Assembly (NCBI GenBank): GCA_023935145.1
Contig: CM043702.1
Location: forward strand, 76,564,820-76,628,819
Length of the DNA stretch: 64,000 nt
DNA from: Bretschneidera sinensis
Lineage: Eukaryota; Streptophyta; Magnoliopsida; Brassicales; Akaniaceae
Direction: 5' to 3'
Shown here: positions 20,877 through 31,617 of the stretch, one piece after another
Layout: each line of letters begins with the position of its first letter
How positions within the stretch are numbered: position 1 is the stretch's first letter
The notes under the pieces: model-generated
The model's database searches: none
Told to the model about the DNA's origin: nothing
Seen by the model: the letters and a program-made list of their open reading frames with translations, nothing else
Position numbers and translations under genes: made by a program

Positions 20877-21881
20877 TGTTGGTATTTGTCTAAGGTTTAA
20901 AAATGTCAAAACATGGTTCAAAGATGATAAAAGTCTAAACCAAGGTTGGAGTATTAAAGTAGAGCAAGTTAAAGGTCTGTACACATGTGTGTGCATCACT
21001 TTGGAGCAAGGTAAGGGTAGGCACACTAGTGTGTGCACTTTTGCACACAAGCTAAAGGAGTGTGTGCACTACAAGTGAAGGCCAGCACCGCACCGCACAC
21101 AGCCTAGCACCACACCATCTAGAATGTATGCCTTCTGAAGTGCCCTAGCACCGCACTACTCACCACCAGCGGCGCACCACCCAGAAAGTGTGCAAAGGCA
21201 CTCTGCCCAGCACCGCACCATGCCCTGTTGAGCACCTAGGCGCTAGGCAAAGTCAAGCACACATGGACAGCCTGTTTTAACCCTCTCTTAGGTGTATGGG
21301 TGCAAGATTAAAATACACAGCACCACTTAGGAGTGATGGAGGGCCATGATTAAGTGGTAATCATGATCAAAGGGTAAGGATTGAATCTCAAGAATGACCA
21401 AGAAGTGAGTGGCTATAAAAGGGGTTTCCTAGCCTCATTTTTCAACAAGAGAAAAGCACAAGTTTGTGACATACTTTGAGATCAATTGTAATACAAGATA
21501 GAATTGTGTGAGAGACATAAACACAAGAGGGACTCTTTGTAGTAAGGCTGGTTGTAAAAGGGAGAAAAGTCTATATTAGATAGAGAGCATTGTTAGTTCT
21601 TATCTTCTTCATTTCTTCTCTTCTTGGTTTCTTCAAGAACTTGAGCTTCTTGAAGAGGGTTGCTGTATTTGTAAAGAACCATTGATTTAGTGCAGAGAGT
21701 TTGAAGGAACTCACGGGGACGTAGGCACATTGCCGAACCTTAATAACAAATTGATTGTCTTCTTTCTTTCTTTAATTTTCTGTTCTTATCTTTGATTGCT
21801 GTATTTCTTTCTACAAGTCATTCTAGACTTGGGTGTTTAAAAGATCACCACCTGGGCATCTTGTCAAGGTGATTTCCAACA
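20877..21881 (+). repeat. 3' LTR of Tork-D
   Basis: It is the same length as the 5' LTR (1005 bp) with scattered single-base differences, mostly transitions. TATA box GCTATAAAAGG lies near 21413-21423. It ends GATTTCCAACA. Confidence 0.92.
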
Positions 21882-22513
21882 CAACTTTTGCATTTTTTTC
21901 ACATTAAATCCCCAATTTCCTTTGCAATCCTATAAAACATTAAAAATAATAGAACTAACACAAAATATCATATTTGGACACAACTAAAGAATTAACAATT
22001 GTAGATTAAGGGGCCAAAATATGCAATATTTGGCACTCATCAACACTCCGATGCTTTTGTCAGTGAAAGTTCTTAAGGAACAGAGAGAATTATGATAATG
22101 AGAGCTTTCAATAATGAACGTGTAATTGAAGATGATCATATTCTACTTACCTTAGGCCTTTTATAGTGATTCAGAGGTGGGACTGCCCATGTGCCAGGGA
22201 TGGGGCAATCACGCTTACAGCTCGGTACAGGGGAGATTGTGAGTAACAGTGGTGTTGTCAACTGCTCATCCATGTGTCATAAGTTTATTGGAGAGGGTCC
22301 GTCCACATGATTTCATGCTAGTGGGGAGAGTTTTCCACGTGTCCTCACGCTACTGGAAGAGAGGTGTCCTCATGTCCTCGCTCTACTAGAGGAGAGTCGG
22401 TCCACATATCCTCGCGCTATTGGAGGAGAGTTTGTCCATGTGTCCTTGCGCTACTGAATGAGAGTTTGTCCACGTGTCCTCATATCATTGGGTGGTACTT
22501 TTTATCTGTATCG

Positions 22514-22529
22514 TAGGCCTCCCACATCC
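22514..22529 (-). promoter_or_regulatory. Polypurine tract of Tat-2
   Basis: The minus strand reads GGATGTGGGAGGCCTA immediately before the 3' LTR, matching the Tat-1 tract in form and place. Confidence 0.75.
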
Positions 22530-22565
22530 TTAAGTGCATTTATGTGCTCTAAGAAAGTATGATGG

Positions 22566-23335
22566 GACCTCGGCCTTGGAAACATTGGTCCGAGCATATG
22601 AGCAGCAATCAATATGCTCTGCCTTAAAGACATTGGTCCGAGCATATGAGCAGTAGTCAATATGCTCAGCTTTAGAGACATTGGTCCGAGTATATGAGCA
22701 ACAGTCAATATGCTCGGTCTTGGAGATGTTGGTTGAGCATATAAGTAGATGTCAATATGCTTGACCTTGGAGATGTTGGTCCAAGCATATGAGCAGCAGT
22801 CAATATGCTCGGCCTTGGAGACGTTGGTCTGAGCATATTGGTAGAAGTCAATATGCTCAGCCTTGGAGACATTTGTCCGAGCATACTCAGCCTTAGAGAC
22901 GTTGGTCCGAGCATATGAGTAGCAGTCAATATGTTCGGCTTTGGAGATATTGGTCCGAGCATAAGAGCAACAGTCAATATGTTTGTCTTTGGAGACATTG
23001 GTTCAAGCATATAAGAAGCAGTCAATATCGACCTTGAAAGCGTTGGTCCGAGCATATGGGCAGTAATTAATATGCTCAACCTTGTAGATGTTGGTCCAAA
23101 CATATGAACAACAGTCAATATGCTCGGTCTTGGAAACATTGGTCCGAGCATATGAGCAGCAGTCAATATGCTCGGCTTTGGAGACGTTGATCCAAGCATA
23201 TAAGCTGCAGTCAATATGCTCGACCTTGGAGATATTGGTCTGAGTATATGAGTAGTAGTCAATATGCTCGGCCTTAGAGACATGGGTCCGAGCATATGAG
23301 CAGCAGTCAATATGCTTGGCCTTGGAGACATTTAA
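22566..23335. repeat. Tat-2 48-bp tandem array, about 16 units
   Basis: Units of 48 bp contain CCGAGCATATGAGC, a loop AGCAGTC, then ATATGCTCGG, forming a 10-bp hairpin, followed by CCTTGGAGACATTGGT-like spacer. One unit near 22860-22895 has lost its second half. The array sits between the antisense-gene promoter and the 3' LTR, exactly as in Tat-1, with the same unit length and hairpin plan but different stem bases. A 208-codon minus-strand open stretch (22705-23331) is a reading of this array. Confidence 0.92.
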
Positions 23336-23359
23336 TCTGGGCCGTATGTTTTTGGAGTC

Positions 23360-23515
23360 CTTAGTGGATTTTTGGGCTTCTTCCTTTGAATTTTTTTTTG
23401 GTGGACTCTTTGGGCTTCTTCCTTTGAAGTTTTTGGTGGACTCTTTAGGCTTCTTCCTTTAAAGTTTTTGGTGGATTCTTGGGCTTCTTCCTTTGAAGTT
23501 TTTGGTGGCTTGCCC
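23360..23515. repeat. 35-bp tandem repeat, about four units
   Basis: Units contain GGGCTTCTTCCTTTGAAG then TTTTTGGTGGACTCTT. They follow directly on the 48-bp array, towards the antisense promoter. Confidence 0.8.
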
Positions 23516-23894
23516 TTTGGGCCCAGAAAAAATTATTTGATGTTGGGCTCTAGATGATTTTTTTTTTTTTCAGGCCCAAGAAAAAAAACTTTGGGCTGCT
23601 TCTAGAACCTTCTTACACATGGTGTAATTGGCCATTTAATGCGCGTGGCTAGCAGATTAAAAGCGGCAGTGTTCATTGTTGATTAGTGCCCTTGGGGAAT
23701 GGGGCAGTCATGTCAGGTGTTACTCTTTGGCAGCTGAGGAAGTCTTGGGAGGTGACACGATACCTTGAGTAGGCAAAGCATTGCCTCGTATGACAGAGAC
23801 TTCTTAGAGAACGTAAAAGTAGTCTCGGTTATTTTGAACGTCACGTCTCCCCAACCTTAGAATTTAATTTCCCTCGATTGTCACGCTCTCATCC

Positions 23895-23903
23895 CTATAT
23901 AAG
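23895..23903 (+). promoter_or_regulatory. TATA box of the Tat-2 antisense gene
   Basis: CTATATAAG stands about 270 bp before the coding start inferred near 24180, followed by a plausible 5' untranslated region. Tat-1 has the same element at 4125-4133. Confidence 0.6.
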
Positions 23904-24208
23904 AACGTTCCTTCCTCATTTCTCTTCACCTTCATTTGTGATCAGAGAAATTTTGAGAGCCCACAAACTCATCCAAAAGTTTAAGTGTTCAGAGTTGTCA
24001 TAAGATAGGGTTTCCGAAGGTTCGAGAGTGCTCAGAGCTTACTTGGAGGGTCGAGGCTTACATTCATTGGAGGGGGATCGGGTTTGGGCTGAAGAAGGAG
24101 TTTGTTCGGGCTATCGAGTTTTGGTGAGTTTTCTCTATCTGCTTTACTACGTCTTTAGTAGATAAATCTCGTGATAGGCCTAATAGGGATAGTGGTAGTG
24201 AGGATAGT

Positions 24209-25396
24209 TGTAGACTGAGGTTTCAACCCAAGAGGGGGGGTGAATTAGGTTTTAAAAACATTTTGCGGATTTAACACAAGTTTATAAAACAGATAACACA
24301 ACAAGCATATAAAAAAGTAATGTGTGCTGTAAATAAAGAGTTTAAGGAATAGGGGATGCAAACTCAGTTTATAGTGGTTCGGCAATATCGGAATAGTTTC
24401 GACCCTACGTCCACTCTTTTCAAGGAACCTTCTTGAAGTAATCCACTAAGAAACTTAGTCATGAAACTTCACGGGTATTGCACAAACCTTACAATCCCTT
24501 CCTCTAGAAAGCAAACCCCTTCCTCTCAGAAGCAAAACCCCTTCCTTTCCGAAGTAAATCCCTTTACAATAAATACTGTAAAGAAAACAGAAGAAAGACA
24601 ACAATAGAAGCTTATATAACTGAATAATATCTCTATTTCTAGGTAAAGCTTGAAGAATGGCTCAACAATCTATTTTTCAAAGCTTTTTGAGTATCAATGA
24701 GTGAAAACTTGTGTGAATGTCTAATACTCTTCTTGAAATGCTCAGCAGTGTGGGTTTAAATAGCCTTGATGAAATATTTCCGTTCTGAATTAATTTGGTA
24801 CGCTTTTGTACATCAAATGTACAGGTCTGGCGCTATAACAATCATATTTTTTGAATTACCAGTCGACTGAGTCTTAATACCAATCGACTGTGTCCACTTT
24901 AAAAATCTCATTTTAAGGCTATTGAAGGTACTAGTCGACTGGAAGCTTTCTGTCCAGATTACCAGTCGACTGGGAAGTCTCTAACCAAAACACCAGTCGA
25001 CTGGTATGAAATATCTAGTTGATTGGGAACACACTGACCTTTATACCAGAAGACTGGTATAAGTACCCAGTCGACTGGGTTGCTTTAACAACCCATTTTT
25101 CATGTGTTGAATAGATTTTAACTTTAAAAGCATTTGTTTGAAAAGTTATGTTAAAATGGTTTTTCAAAACGAGCCATTGGACAAGCTAATTACACTGAAC
25201 AAATGAGACTTACAGCTTGATTTAATACCATAGACCTATTCTAGTTCTTCTGTCTTTACTTGATGTTTGATTCGGGTTGAGTTCTTGCACCTTTATCCTT
25301 GGTTGAATGTTCTTATTGTTTAATACACTTAGATAGCATCATTATTATAATAAGAGTTGTGTTTTGTCATCATTAAAATACAGGTGAGGGTCAACA
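24209..25396 (-). repeat. 3' LTR of SIRE-A (1188 bp)
   Basis: Ends TGTAGACT and GGGTCAACA on the plus strand. About eight copies of the palindrome CCAGTCGACTGG or near forms lie between 24860 and 25075. A TATA-like CTATTTAAACC is on the minus strand near 24755-24765. The other LTR has one more palindrome unit in the middle of the cluster. Confidence 0.9.
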
Positions 25397-25398
25397 AT

Positions 25399-25410
25399 CT
25401 CCCCCTTTTT
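25399..25410 (-). promoter_or_regulatory. Polypurine tract of SIRE-A
   Basis: The minus strand reads AAAAAGGGGGAG two bases before the 3' LTR. SIRE-B has the same tract at 34919-34930. Confidence 0.85.
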
Positions 25411-26100
25411 GATGATGACAAAACTAATAAGAGAAAACAGTTATAAAAGACTAAGTGTAAGGGTTTTGCGAAAAATCGGGCAGAGTTTCCTCTGTTTTTT
25501 GAGTAAAACCAACCTGTAAACAAGTAAAAATCAATTTATATGCAATGCAATCAATCAATGTACTATATTGAATCATACACCATATTCTTTGGAGCAGTGC
25601 TCCCCCAAAATCTATGCACTGGTTTCTATTTTACATTTTTATCTTGTTTTCTCATATTTCTCCTCCGTTTTGACAATAGTAACAAAAGGGGTTAGAAACT
25701 TATTTAGCTACTATAGTCATCTAGAGTATGTATAAACAAAAATGTATGTGAAAATTTGGCTCCATTCGGAGTTCGGAAGCCTTCCCGAGAAGAACCGGAA
25801 TTTTCCATGAATGTCAAAACAAATATAAAGCATATATCCAAATTTACGCAGATATAAAGTATGCAACCATATTACACATATGTAAAACAAGTGTATGAAA
25901 TAGGTCTAAGCATAAATAATCAATAGATACACCAGTACTATACAAATGAGGCTTCGTAGAGCTGAAACATAAGTATAAATACAATAAAGTATGTCTGTGC
26001 TAAGACACTATGAACTGAAAATGCTAAGTACATCAAAAGGGAGATAGTGAGGTGACTCACGGAGTGGGAGAGTTTGAGCCATCATGAATGAGATCCTAAA
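25411..26100 (-). other. SIRE-A region between third ORF and 3' LTR
   Basis: AT-rich sequence without a convincing gene. It holds ATGATGACAAAACTAAT next to the polypurine tract and CTCCGTTTTGACAA near 25660, both also present in SIRE-B at 34931-35190. The short open stretch at 25329-25523 runs across the LTR edge and is not a gene. Confidence 0.6.
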
Positions 26101-26191
26101 TCTCAGCTAGAGAACTCTCGGTGCACTAACGGTTCAGCTCGAAGTCATCCCGTAGGTGCTCAATGGAGGAGCTCAACGTTTGGAATCCGGA

Positions 26192-27297
26192 CTACATGGT
26201 CAGCTGGAGGCTCGTGATAGCTTGAAGTAGATCACCATACCCAGCCTGACTAGCACTCGAGGCACCTATGGGAGGTGCTCGGGTATCCGTATCCATATCA
26301 ACAGCAGTAGCAGCATCCTCATCCTCATCATCATTGTTGTCATCCTCCCTGATCCGTATGTGCTTCCCTGCCTTTGAGTAAATGAAGTCGTCATGAACTG
26401 TGCATCCTATATTCTTTAACAAGGAGACGTTGATGATGTCCTTTAGCCCGATATCCTAAGCCTCGGAGGCAGGGAGAGGCACTCGGAAGTGCTGGAATAT
26501 GAGCGTGATGAGCATCCCGTAGGGAAGACACCGAGAGTCGCTCGCTTCGCCATTAATCATGTTGGCGAGCAGCAGGGGGTATATATTGAAGTAGTGCCCA
26601 GTTTTAAGGCACCAAATCAATACTGTATCTATCTTAGATAGATACCCCCAACTCTTTAGTCTCGGGTGGATGGTCCAACTCACTATGAGGTTGAACAATT
26701 TCAAGTCTAGGGGCATATCACTACATGTGTGAAATGTTATGGGTTTGTACACATAGTTAAGGTCGCCCCTAACTATCCGACAAACCTCCTCAACCTCAAA
26801 ATTGTTTGGCCATCCATCCCGACTCCATTGGATCCCTCCCACAGGGATCCTCAAAATGCTCATTAAGAGGTTAATGTTGACCTCAAACTCCACACCCATA
26901 ACACTGGTTCTGAATCTCAGAGCCAATGGACTGGGTTTCACCAAGTTCGCATAGAACTGGTGAATCAGTCGTGGATAGTATTCCTCATGCACCTTGACCA
27001 GTGGGGTCAGGTGTATTGCCTCGAAGGTAAGTAAAATATCGAAATTACCATGACGAATAGAGTTGAAGTCGATAACTCTACCCGTCATGATTTTCTTATT
27101 GCGATGACTGAATTATACCTGGCCCTCGCTGCAGGACTAAAAAACAGAGACTCATCAAGCTCTGTTTTGGGCTTCTTGCTTGATGAGCCAGCTAAGCCCT
27201 TCCTCCGTGACTCCAGAGCCGTGGATTTTGTGGACCTTGGCCTTGTAGGTGCATGGGGTCCCCCAACGGTGGTCTTTATCCGGATTCTTTTGGACAT
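26192..27297 (-). pseudogene. SIRE-A third ORF (plant transposon-protein domain)
   Basis: Starts MSKRIRIKTT with a basic, serine-rich segment, then a frame change near 27085 into a 210-codon frame with FDILLTFEAIHLTPLV, LALRFRTSVMGVEFEV, LLMSILRIPVGG, WTIHPRLKSWGYLSK and YGMLITLIFQHFRVP, and an acidic tail (DDNNDDEDEDAA). The pattern resembles the family Pfam calls putative plant transposon protein (Transposase_32-like). I see no signal peptide or membrane segment, so it does not look like an envelope protein, although it is in the place of the SIRE1 envelope-like ORF. Function unknown. SIRE-B has the same ORF at 35738-36835. Confidence 0.75.
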
Positions 27298-27469
27298 TTT
27301 GGAAGAAATTGAGTTTTGGGGTAAAAGTGGTTTCCGGCTGTGTTTAGGTGTTGTTTTGGTGGTTTTTGGATCAAAATGGTGAGATTTTGTAGAAAGAGAA
27401 AGCTAGGGCTTTTGAAAATAGCACAAAAATCTGGAAAAAAATGAAGAGCTTATTTATAGAATCGTGATA

Positions 27470-27735
27470 CCAGTCGACCGGGTCCATTTGCAAAGATAAA
27501 TATTTTGGATACCAGTCAACTGGGTCAGTGTACTAGTCGACTAGAAAAATAGACAGAGAGATGCCAGTCGACTGGGTAGTTCTTACCAGTCGACTGGGAT
27601 GATAATGGAATTTCAAAATTTTAGCTCCAAACAAGGTCTAGTTGAACTAGTTGACTGGTATTGACTTACCAGTCGATTGGGAAATTAGGCAGTGACTTTT
27701 CAGTCGACTGGGATAGACTTACTAGTCGACCGGAT
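27470..27735. repeat. Palindrome cluster between pol and third ORF of SIRE-A
   Basis: About nine copies of CCAGTCGACTGG or near forms (for example 27563, 27585, 27698) lie in 265 bp. This is the same motif as in the LTRs, but here inside the internal region, just upstream of the third ORF on its strand. Confidence 0.85.
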
Positions 27736-27889
27736 TCTTTGAGAAACTTTTCAGTTTTGAGTCTCAGCACAAAATTTGTTTATCTATGCCATCTTGTGTG
27801 AGAGAAATATTAAACAAGGATTACTACTCATTCACTAGATGTTAAATATGCATAATAATGAATGATGAAGAAATTAGAAATTCAGTTTA

Positions 27890-29361
27890 TCATAGTCCAA
27901 CAATCCCATTAATAGTCTAATTTTACAGAAGCTAGCTTCACTTAGAGGTTTTGTAAGAATATCAGCTATTTGATCTTTTGATGGTATGAATTCTAGTATT
28001 ATATCACCTTTTTAAGCATGGTCTCTTAAGAAATGATGTATAATTTCTATGCGTTTAGTTCTAGAGTGCTGAATAGGGTTCTTGGTTAGGATGATAGCAC
28101 TAGTATTATCACAATGAATTGGAATACTTTTAAAGATCATGTTATAGTCTTCTAGTTGTTGTTTCATCCATAATACTTGAGCACAACAACTTCCAGCTGC
28201 TACATATTCCGCCTCAGCGGTTGATAGTGCAACTGAGTTTTGTTTCTTGGAAAACCAAGAGGTTAACATTGCACCTAACAATTGGCATGTTCCACTTGTA
28301 CTTTTTCTATCTAACCTACATCCAGCAAAATCAGCATCTAAATATCCTACAAGCTCCAAAGATGAATCTTTAGAGTACCATAATCCTACGGTTTGGGTTC
28401 CTTTTAGATGTCTAAGGATTCTTTTTACTGCAACTACATGTGATTCCTTAGGATTAGCTTGAAATCTAGCACACATGCATACACTGAACATTATATCAGG
28501 TCTACTTGCAGTAAAATAAAACAAAGCTCCTATCATGCTTCTATAATATTTAGTATCTGCACATTTACCTCCTTCATCAAGATCAAGCTTTGTCAAGGTG
28601 CTCAGGGGTGTTCCAAGTGGCTTTGAACTTTCCATCCTGAACCTCTTTAGTAGGTCCTTAGTGTACTTTGATTGATTAATGAAGATGCCTCCTTTTAGTT
28701 GTTTTTTTTGAAGTCCAAGGAAGTAGGTAAGCTCTCCCAACATGCTCATTTCAAATTCACTTTGCATGCACTTGGCAAACTCTTGACACATGGATTCATT
28801 AGTAGCACCAAATATAATATCATCAACATATATTTGGACTAGCAAAGTGTCATTTTTGTGAGTTTTTGTGAAGAAGGTTGTGTCTATCTTACCTCTTACA
28901 AAGTTATTGTCAATCAAAAATTTACTTAGTCTTTCATACCATGCCCTTGGAGCTTGCTTCAACCCATATAGAGCCTTAGAAAGCTTTTAGACATGATTTA
29001 GAAGACAAAGATTTTCAAATCCAAGAGGTTGTTCAACATAAACCTCTTCATCTATAAATCCATTTAAGAAGGCACTCCGTACATCCATTTGAAATAACTT
29101 AAACTTATTAAAACATGCAAAGGCCAAAAACATTCGAATAGATTCTAATCTAGCTATAGGAGCATAGGTCTCATCAAAGTTTATTCCTTCTTCTTGATTA
29201 TATCCCTTAGCAGCTAGTCTAGCCTCGTTTCTAGTTACTATTCCATTTTCATCCATCTTATTTCTAAAGACCCATTTAGTTCCAATTATTGTATGATTCT
29301 TAGGTCTAGGAACTAGATTCCATACATTGTTCCTTTCAAATTGATTTATTTCTTCTTGCAT
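27890..29361 (-). pseudogene. SIRE-A reverse transcriptase and RNase H
   Basis: RT enters at 29361 with EINQFERNNVWNLVPRP, then GTKWVFRNKMDENG and FNKFKLFQMDVRSAFLNG. A TAG at 28989-28987 follows ENLCLLNHV, and the frame goes on as LSKALYGLKQAPRAWYERL. The catalytic box is IYVDDIIFGATN (about 28798-28835), intact. RNase H has SRPDIMFSVCMCARF, RILRHLKGTQTVG, the GYLDADFAGC aspartates and STAEAEYVAAGSC. A stop after FLRDHA (28012) is followed by readable KDQIADILTKPL, ending LLDYDKLN near 27890. Confidence 0.9.
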
Positions 29362-29415
29362 TGTAATTATCCAATCATTATCCTTTTCAGCTTCATTAAA
29401 TGTCTTAGGTTTTAT

Positions 29416-30996
29416 TTAAGACAAAAAGGCTACATAATTGCAAATATTTCTAATAGAGGAATAAGTTCTTACCCCTTGTGACGGATCACCAATCACTTGA
29501 TCAATCGGGTGATAATTTACATACCTCCAATCTTTGGGAAGACTATCGTCTTGTCGACTTGTAGATGGTTGGTCTACTTTGAGAGTTTCCATCTCTCCAT
29601 TTGTTTGAGGTGGACTCTCCTTTGGGTCAACAATGGGAGTAGGAGTTTCCGTTCTTGGAATAAAATCTGTATCATCATTAAAAAAAACTTCTCTACTACT
29701 AATTGGGTTAGTTTCATCAAGAGTTACATGTACAGATTCTTCTACCACTAGAGTTCTCTTGTTGAAAACTCTATAAGCCTTACTAGAGGTTGAGTATCCT
29801 AAAAATATTCCTTCATCGGTCTTAGAATCAAATTTACCCAAGTTAGTTTTATTGTTATTTAATATGAAGTATTTACAACCAAAGGTACGAAAATAAGAGA
29901 TATTAGGCTTTCTACCTTTCCATAATTCATATAGAGTTTTGTCAAGTATAGGCCTAATTAAAATTCTATTTAAGATATAGCAAGAGGTGTTTACCACTTC
30001 AGCCCAAAAGTATTTTGGTAAATTATTTTCACAAAGCATTGTTCTTGAAAATTCTTCTAGAACTCTATTTGTCCTCTCAACAACTCAATTTTGTTGAGGA
30101 GTTTTTGGGGCTGAAAAGTTGTGATCAATTTCATTTTCATCACAAAAGTTTGAAAAACTTTGGTTTTTAAATTCTTTTCCATGATCACTTCTAATGCTTG
30201 AAATACAAATTCCTTTTTCATTTTGAACTTTTTTGCAAAAGTTTTCAAATCATTTGAAAGTTTCATCCTTGTAACCAATAAAAATAACAAAGGTATATCT
30301 TGAATAGTCATCAACAATAACAAGAGCATATTGATGGCCACGTAGACTAATGGTACTTATTGGACCAAAAAATTCCAAATGCAAAAGTTCCAAAGGTCTA
30401 GTAGTTGAGACTACATTCTTTGATTTAAAAGAAATCCTAGTTTGTTTTCCCATTTGACATGCATCACATACTTTGTCTTTTTCAAAATTGATTTTGGGAA
30501 GTCCAATGACTAAATCTTTTCTTGAAATGATTTTCAGCAAGTTCATATTCACATGGCCAAGCTTTCTATGCCATAGCCATGGATTTTCACTAATGGCAGG
30601 AAAACATTTTTCATTTTCGGAATGCAAAGATTTCAAGTCAACTATATAGACATTTTCATGTCTATGACTAACAAATTTAATCTTGTTACTCTTGATGTCT
30701 ATAACTAGACAATGAGAGGTTTCAAATGTAACTTTGTTGCCTTTGTCACAAAGTTGACTAATACTTAGTAAATTTGGCTTAAGGCCTTGTACTAGCAATA
30801 CATTATCTATGGTTAAGAAATCATTACCAACTTTTTCGTACCTGATGATCTTTATTTTTGTGTTGTCTCCAATGGTGACAAGTCCACCATCTCTTAGAGT
30901 TAGCTCCTTGAATACACTTTTATCATCGGTTATGTGTTTTGAGCATCCACTATCAAGGTACCAACAGTTACCCTTTTCCTTGGTGTGGAGACATAT
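29416..30996 (-). pseudogene. SIRE-A protease and integrase
   Basis: After a TAG at 30999-30997 the frame opens with the protease site WYLDSGCSKH (about 30960). The pre-integrase finger reads WLWHRKLGHVNMNLL and CDACQMGKQ. In the integrase core the first catalytic aspartate is replaced by glutamate: the text is HLEFFGPIS where SIRE-B and the family have HMDLFGP. The second aspartate is kept in RSDHGKEF. A TGA at 30252-30250 and a stop in TPQQN-VVERTNR break the frame. The C-terminal part (30039-29416) has NLPKYFWAEVVNTSCY and GIFLGYSTSSKAYRVFN. Confidence 0.9.
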
Positions 30997-31602
30997 CTAC
31001 ATCACACAAGGATACGCAATGGCATTTTTAGGTACCCAAAATTTCTTGGGTCCTTTGGGGTTAGTCCTTGAAAATATGGTTCCTTTTGGAACCCATACTT
31101 TCTCAATAGTGTATGGTGATCTATAGACATGTTGATGATGTACAATCCTAGGATTATAGTTATTGAAATTTCTAGGATTTCTTAGTTGTGCATACCTATA
31201 ATTCTTAGGATATAAGTTCCTAGGATACATGTTTCTATTATAAGGAATATGAGTATACATGTTATTTCCAGAAAATGTATGATGACGATTCTTAGGATAC
31301 ATGCTTGCATTATCATGAGTATACATATTATTTTTAGAATAATTATGATAGTAATTCCTAGGATATGCTTGTGCAGTGTGCAAGTCTTGGGTATACAAGT
31401 TGTTCCTAGGATGCACATGATGATTATTCCTAACATGTGCATAAGCATTCCTTGAATGAGCATACATGTAAGCATGAGTATTTCTAGGATTCTTCAATCT
31501 TGTATTAGCATTAGAATTAGTATTTCTAGACATGCTATCATTCAATAGGGGTGTGATTTTAACCTTAGAAGTAGAGGCTTCATTCACACATGAAGCTTTC
31601 AT
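30997..31602 (-). CDS. SIRE-A gag C-terminal, Asn/Tyr/His/Arg-rich
   Basis: An open frame of 201 codons made largely of asparagine, tyrosine, histidine and arginine, with repeats such as YPRNYYHNY, MYPKNRHHTF and NMYPRNLYPKN. It ends in KVWVPKGTIFSR and KKFWVPKNAIAY before a TAG (30999-30997). It continues gag beyond the zinc knuckle and may bind RNA. In SIRE-B the same segment is fused in frame with the rest of gag. Confidence 0.8.
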   Translation of the reverse strand: MKASCVNEASTSKVKITPLLNDSMSRNTNSNANTRLKNPRNTHAYMYAHSRNAYAHVRNNHHVHPRNNLYTQDLHTAQAYPRNYYHNYSKNNMYTHDNASMYPKNRHHTFSGNNMYTHIPYNRNMYPRNLYPKNYRYAQLRNPRNFNNYNPRIVHHQHVYRSPYTIEKVWVPKGTIFSRTNPKGPKKFWVPKNAIAYPCVM

Positions 31603-31617
31603 GAATAAGCTCTTTTT

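Larger units (their letters stand above)
16157..21881 (+). mobile_element. Tork-D: Ty1/copia Tork-lineage element, internally deleted
   Basis: The LTRs, 16157-17161 and 20877-21881, are both exactly 1005 bp. They begin TGTTGGTATTTG (the left copy has TTTTGG) and end TTCCAACA. The target is CAGCT on the left and CAACT on the right, one base changed. Order on the plus strand is gag, zinc knuckle, protease, integrase, RT, RNase H, which is the copia order. RT and RNase H have large deletions and the frame has several breaks. Tork-C at 45640-51783 is the same family in the other orientation. Confidence 0.92.
7290..22042 (-). mobile_element. Athila-E: Ty3/gypsy Athila-lineage element with integrase deleted
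   Basis: The element is bounded by ACACT at 7285-7289 and 22043-22047, which is the Tat-2 LTR target. The plus strand reads TGTTTATGCCC at the left end and CACTCATCA at the right. The LTRs are 7290-9067 and 14535-22042. Without Tork-D and one target copy the second is exactly 1778 bp, the same as the first. On the minus strand come gag, protease, RT and RNase H. Integrase and the envelope-like gene of full Athila elements are absent. Own length is about 9.0 kb. Many frameshifts suggest it is old compared with Athila-F. Confidence 0.92.
14535..22042 (-). repeat. 5' LTR of Athila-E, split by Tork-D
   Basis: The two pieces, 14535-16156 and 21887-22042, sum to 1778 bp. The interruption falls in the CCAGCTTTTGTATT stretch that is intact at about 8915 in the other LTR. 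A TATA box, CTTATAAAAGCC on the minus strand, lies near 15470. Motifs GCTCAATCGCA and CTCGATCGCA occur at 16105-16140. Confidence 0.9.
7154..22513 (-). repeat. 3' LTR of Tat-2, split by Athila-E
   Basis: The LTR is in two pieces, 7154-7289 and 22048-22513, about 600 bp together, against 587 bp in the other copy at 62669-63255. On its own strand it should begin TGATACAG, but here the first bases read CGATACAG, probably from loss of a methylated C. A TATA-like CTATAAAAGG is on the minus strand near 22155-22165. The polypurine tract lies just inside, at 22514-22529. Confidence 0.88.

Noticed and set aside
22705..23331. 208-codon minus-strand frame with repeated ILTAAHMLGP
   Set aside because: Same reason: it is the Tat-2 48-bp array. 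No start context, no relative.
26192..27297. Host gene captured by SIRE-A only
   Set aside because: The same ORF is in SIRE-B at the same place, so it belongs to the element family.
27470..27735. CRISPR-like or integron-like palindromic repeats
   Set aside because: The palindromes have irregular spacing and lie within copia LTR elements. A regulatory or structural role in the element is more likely.
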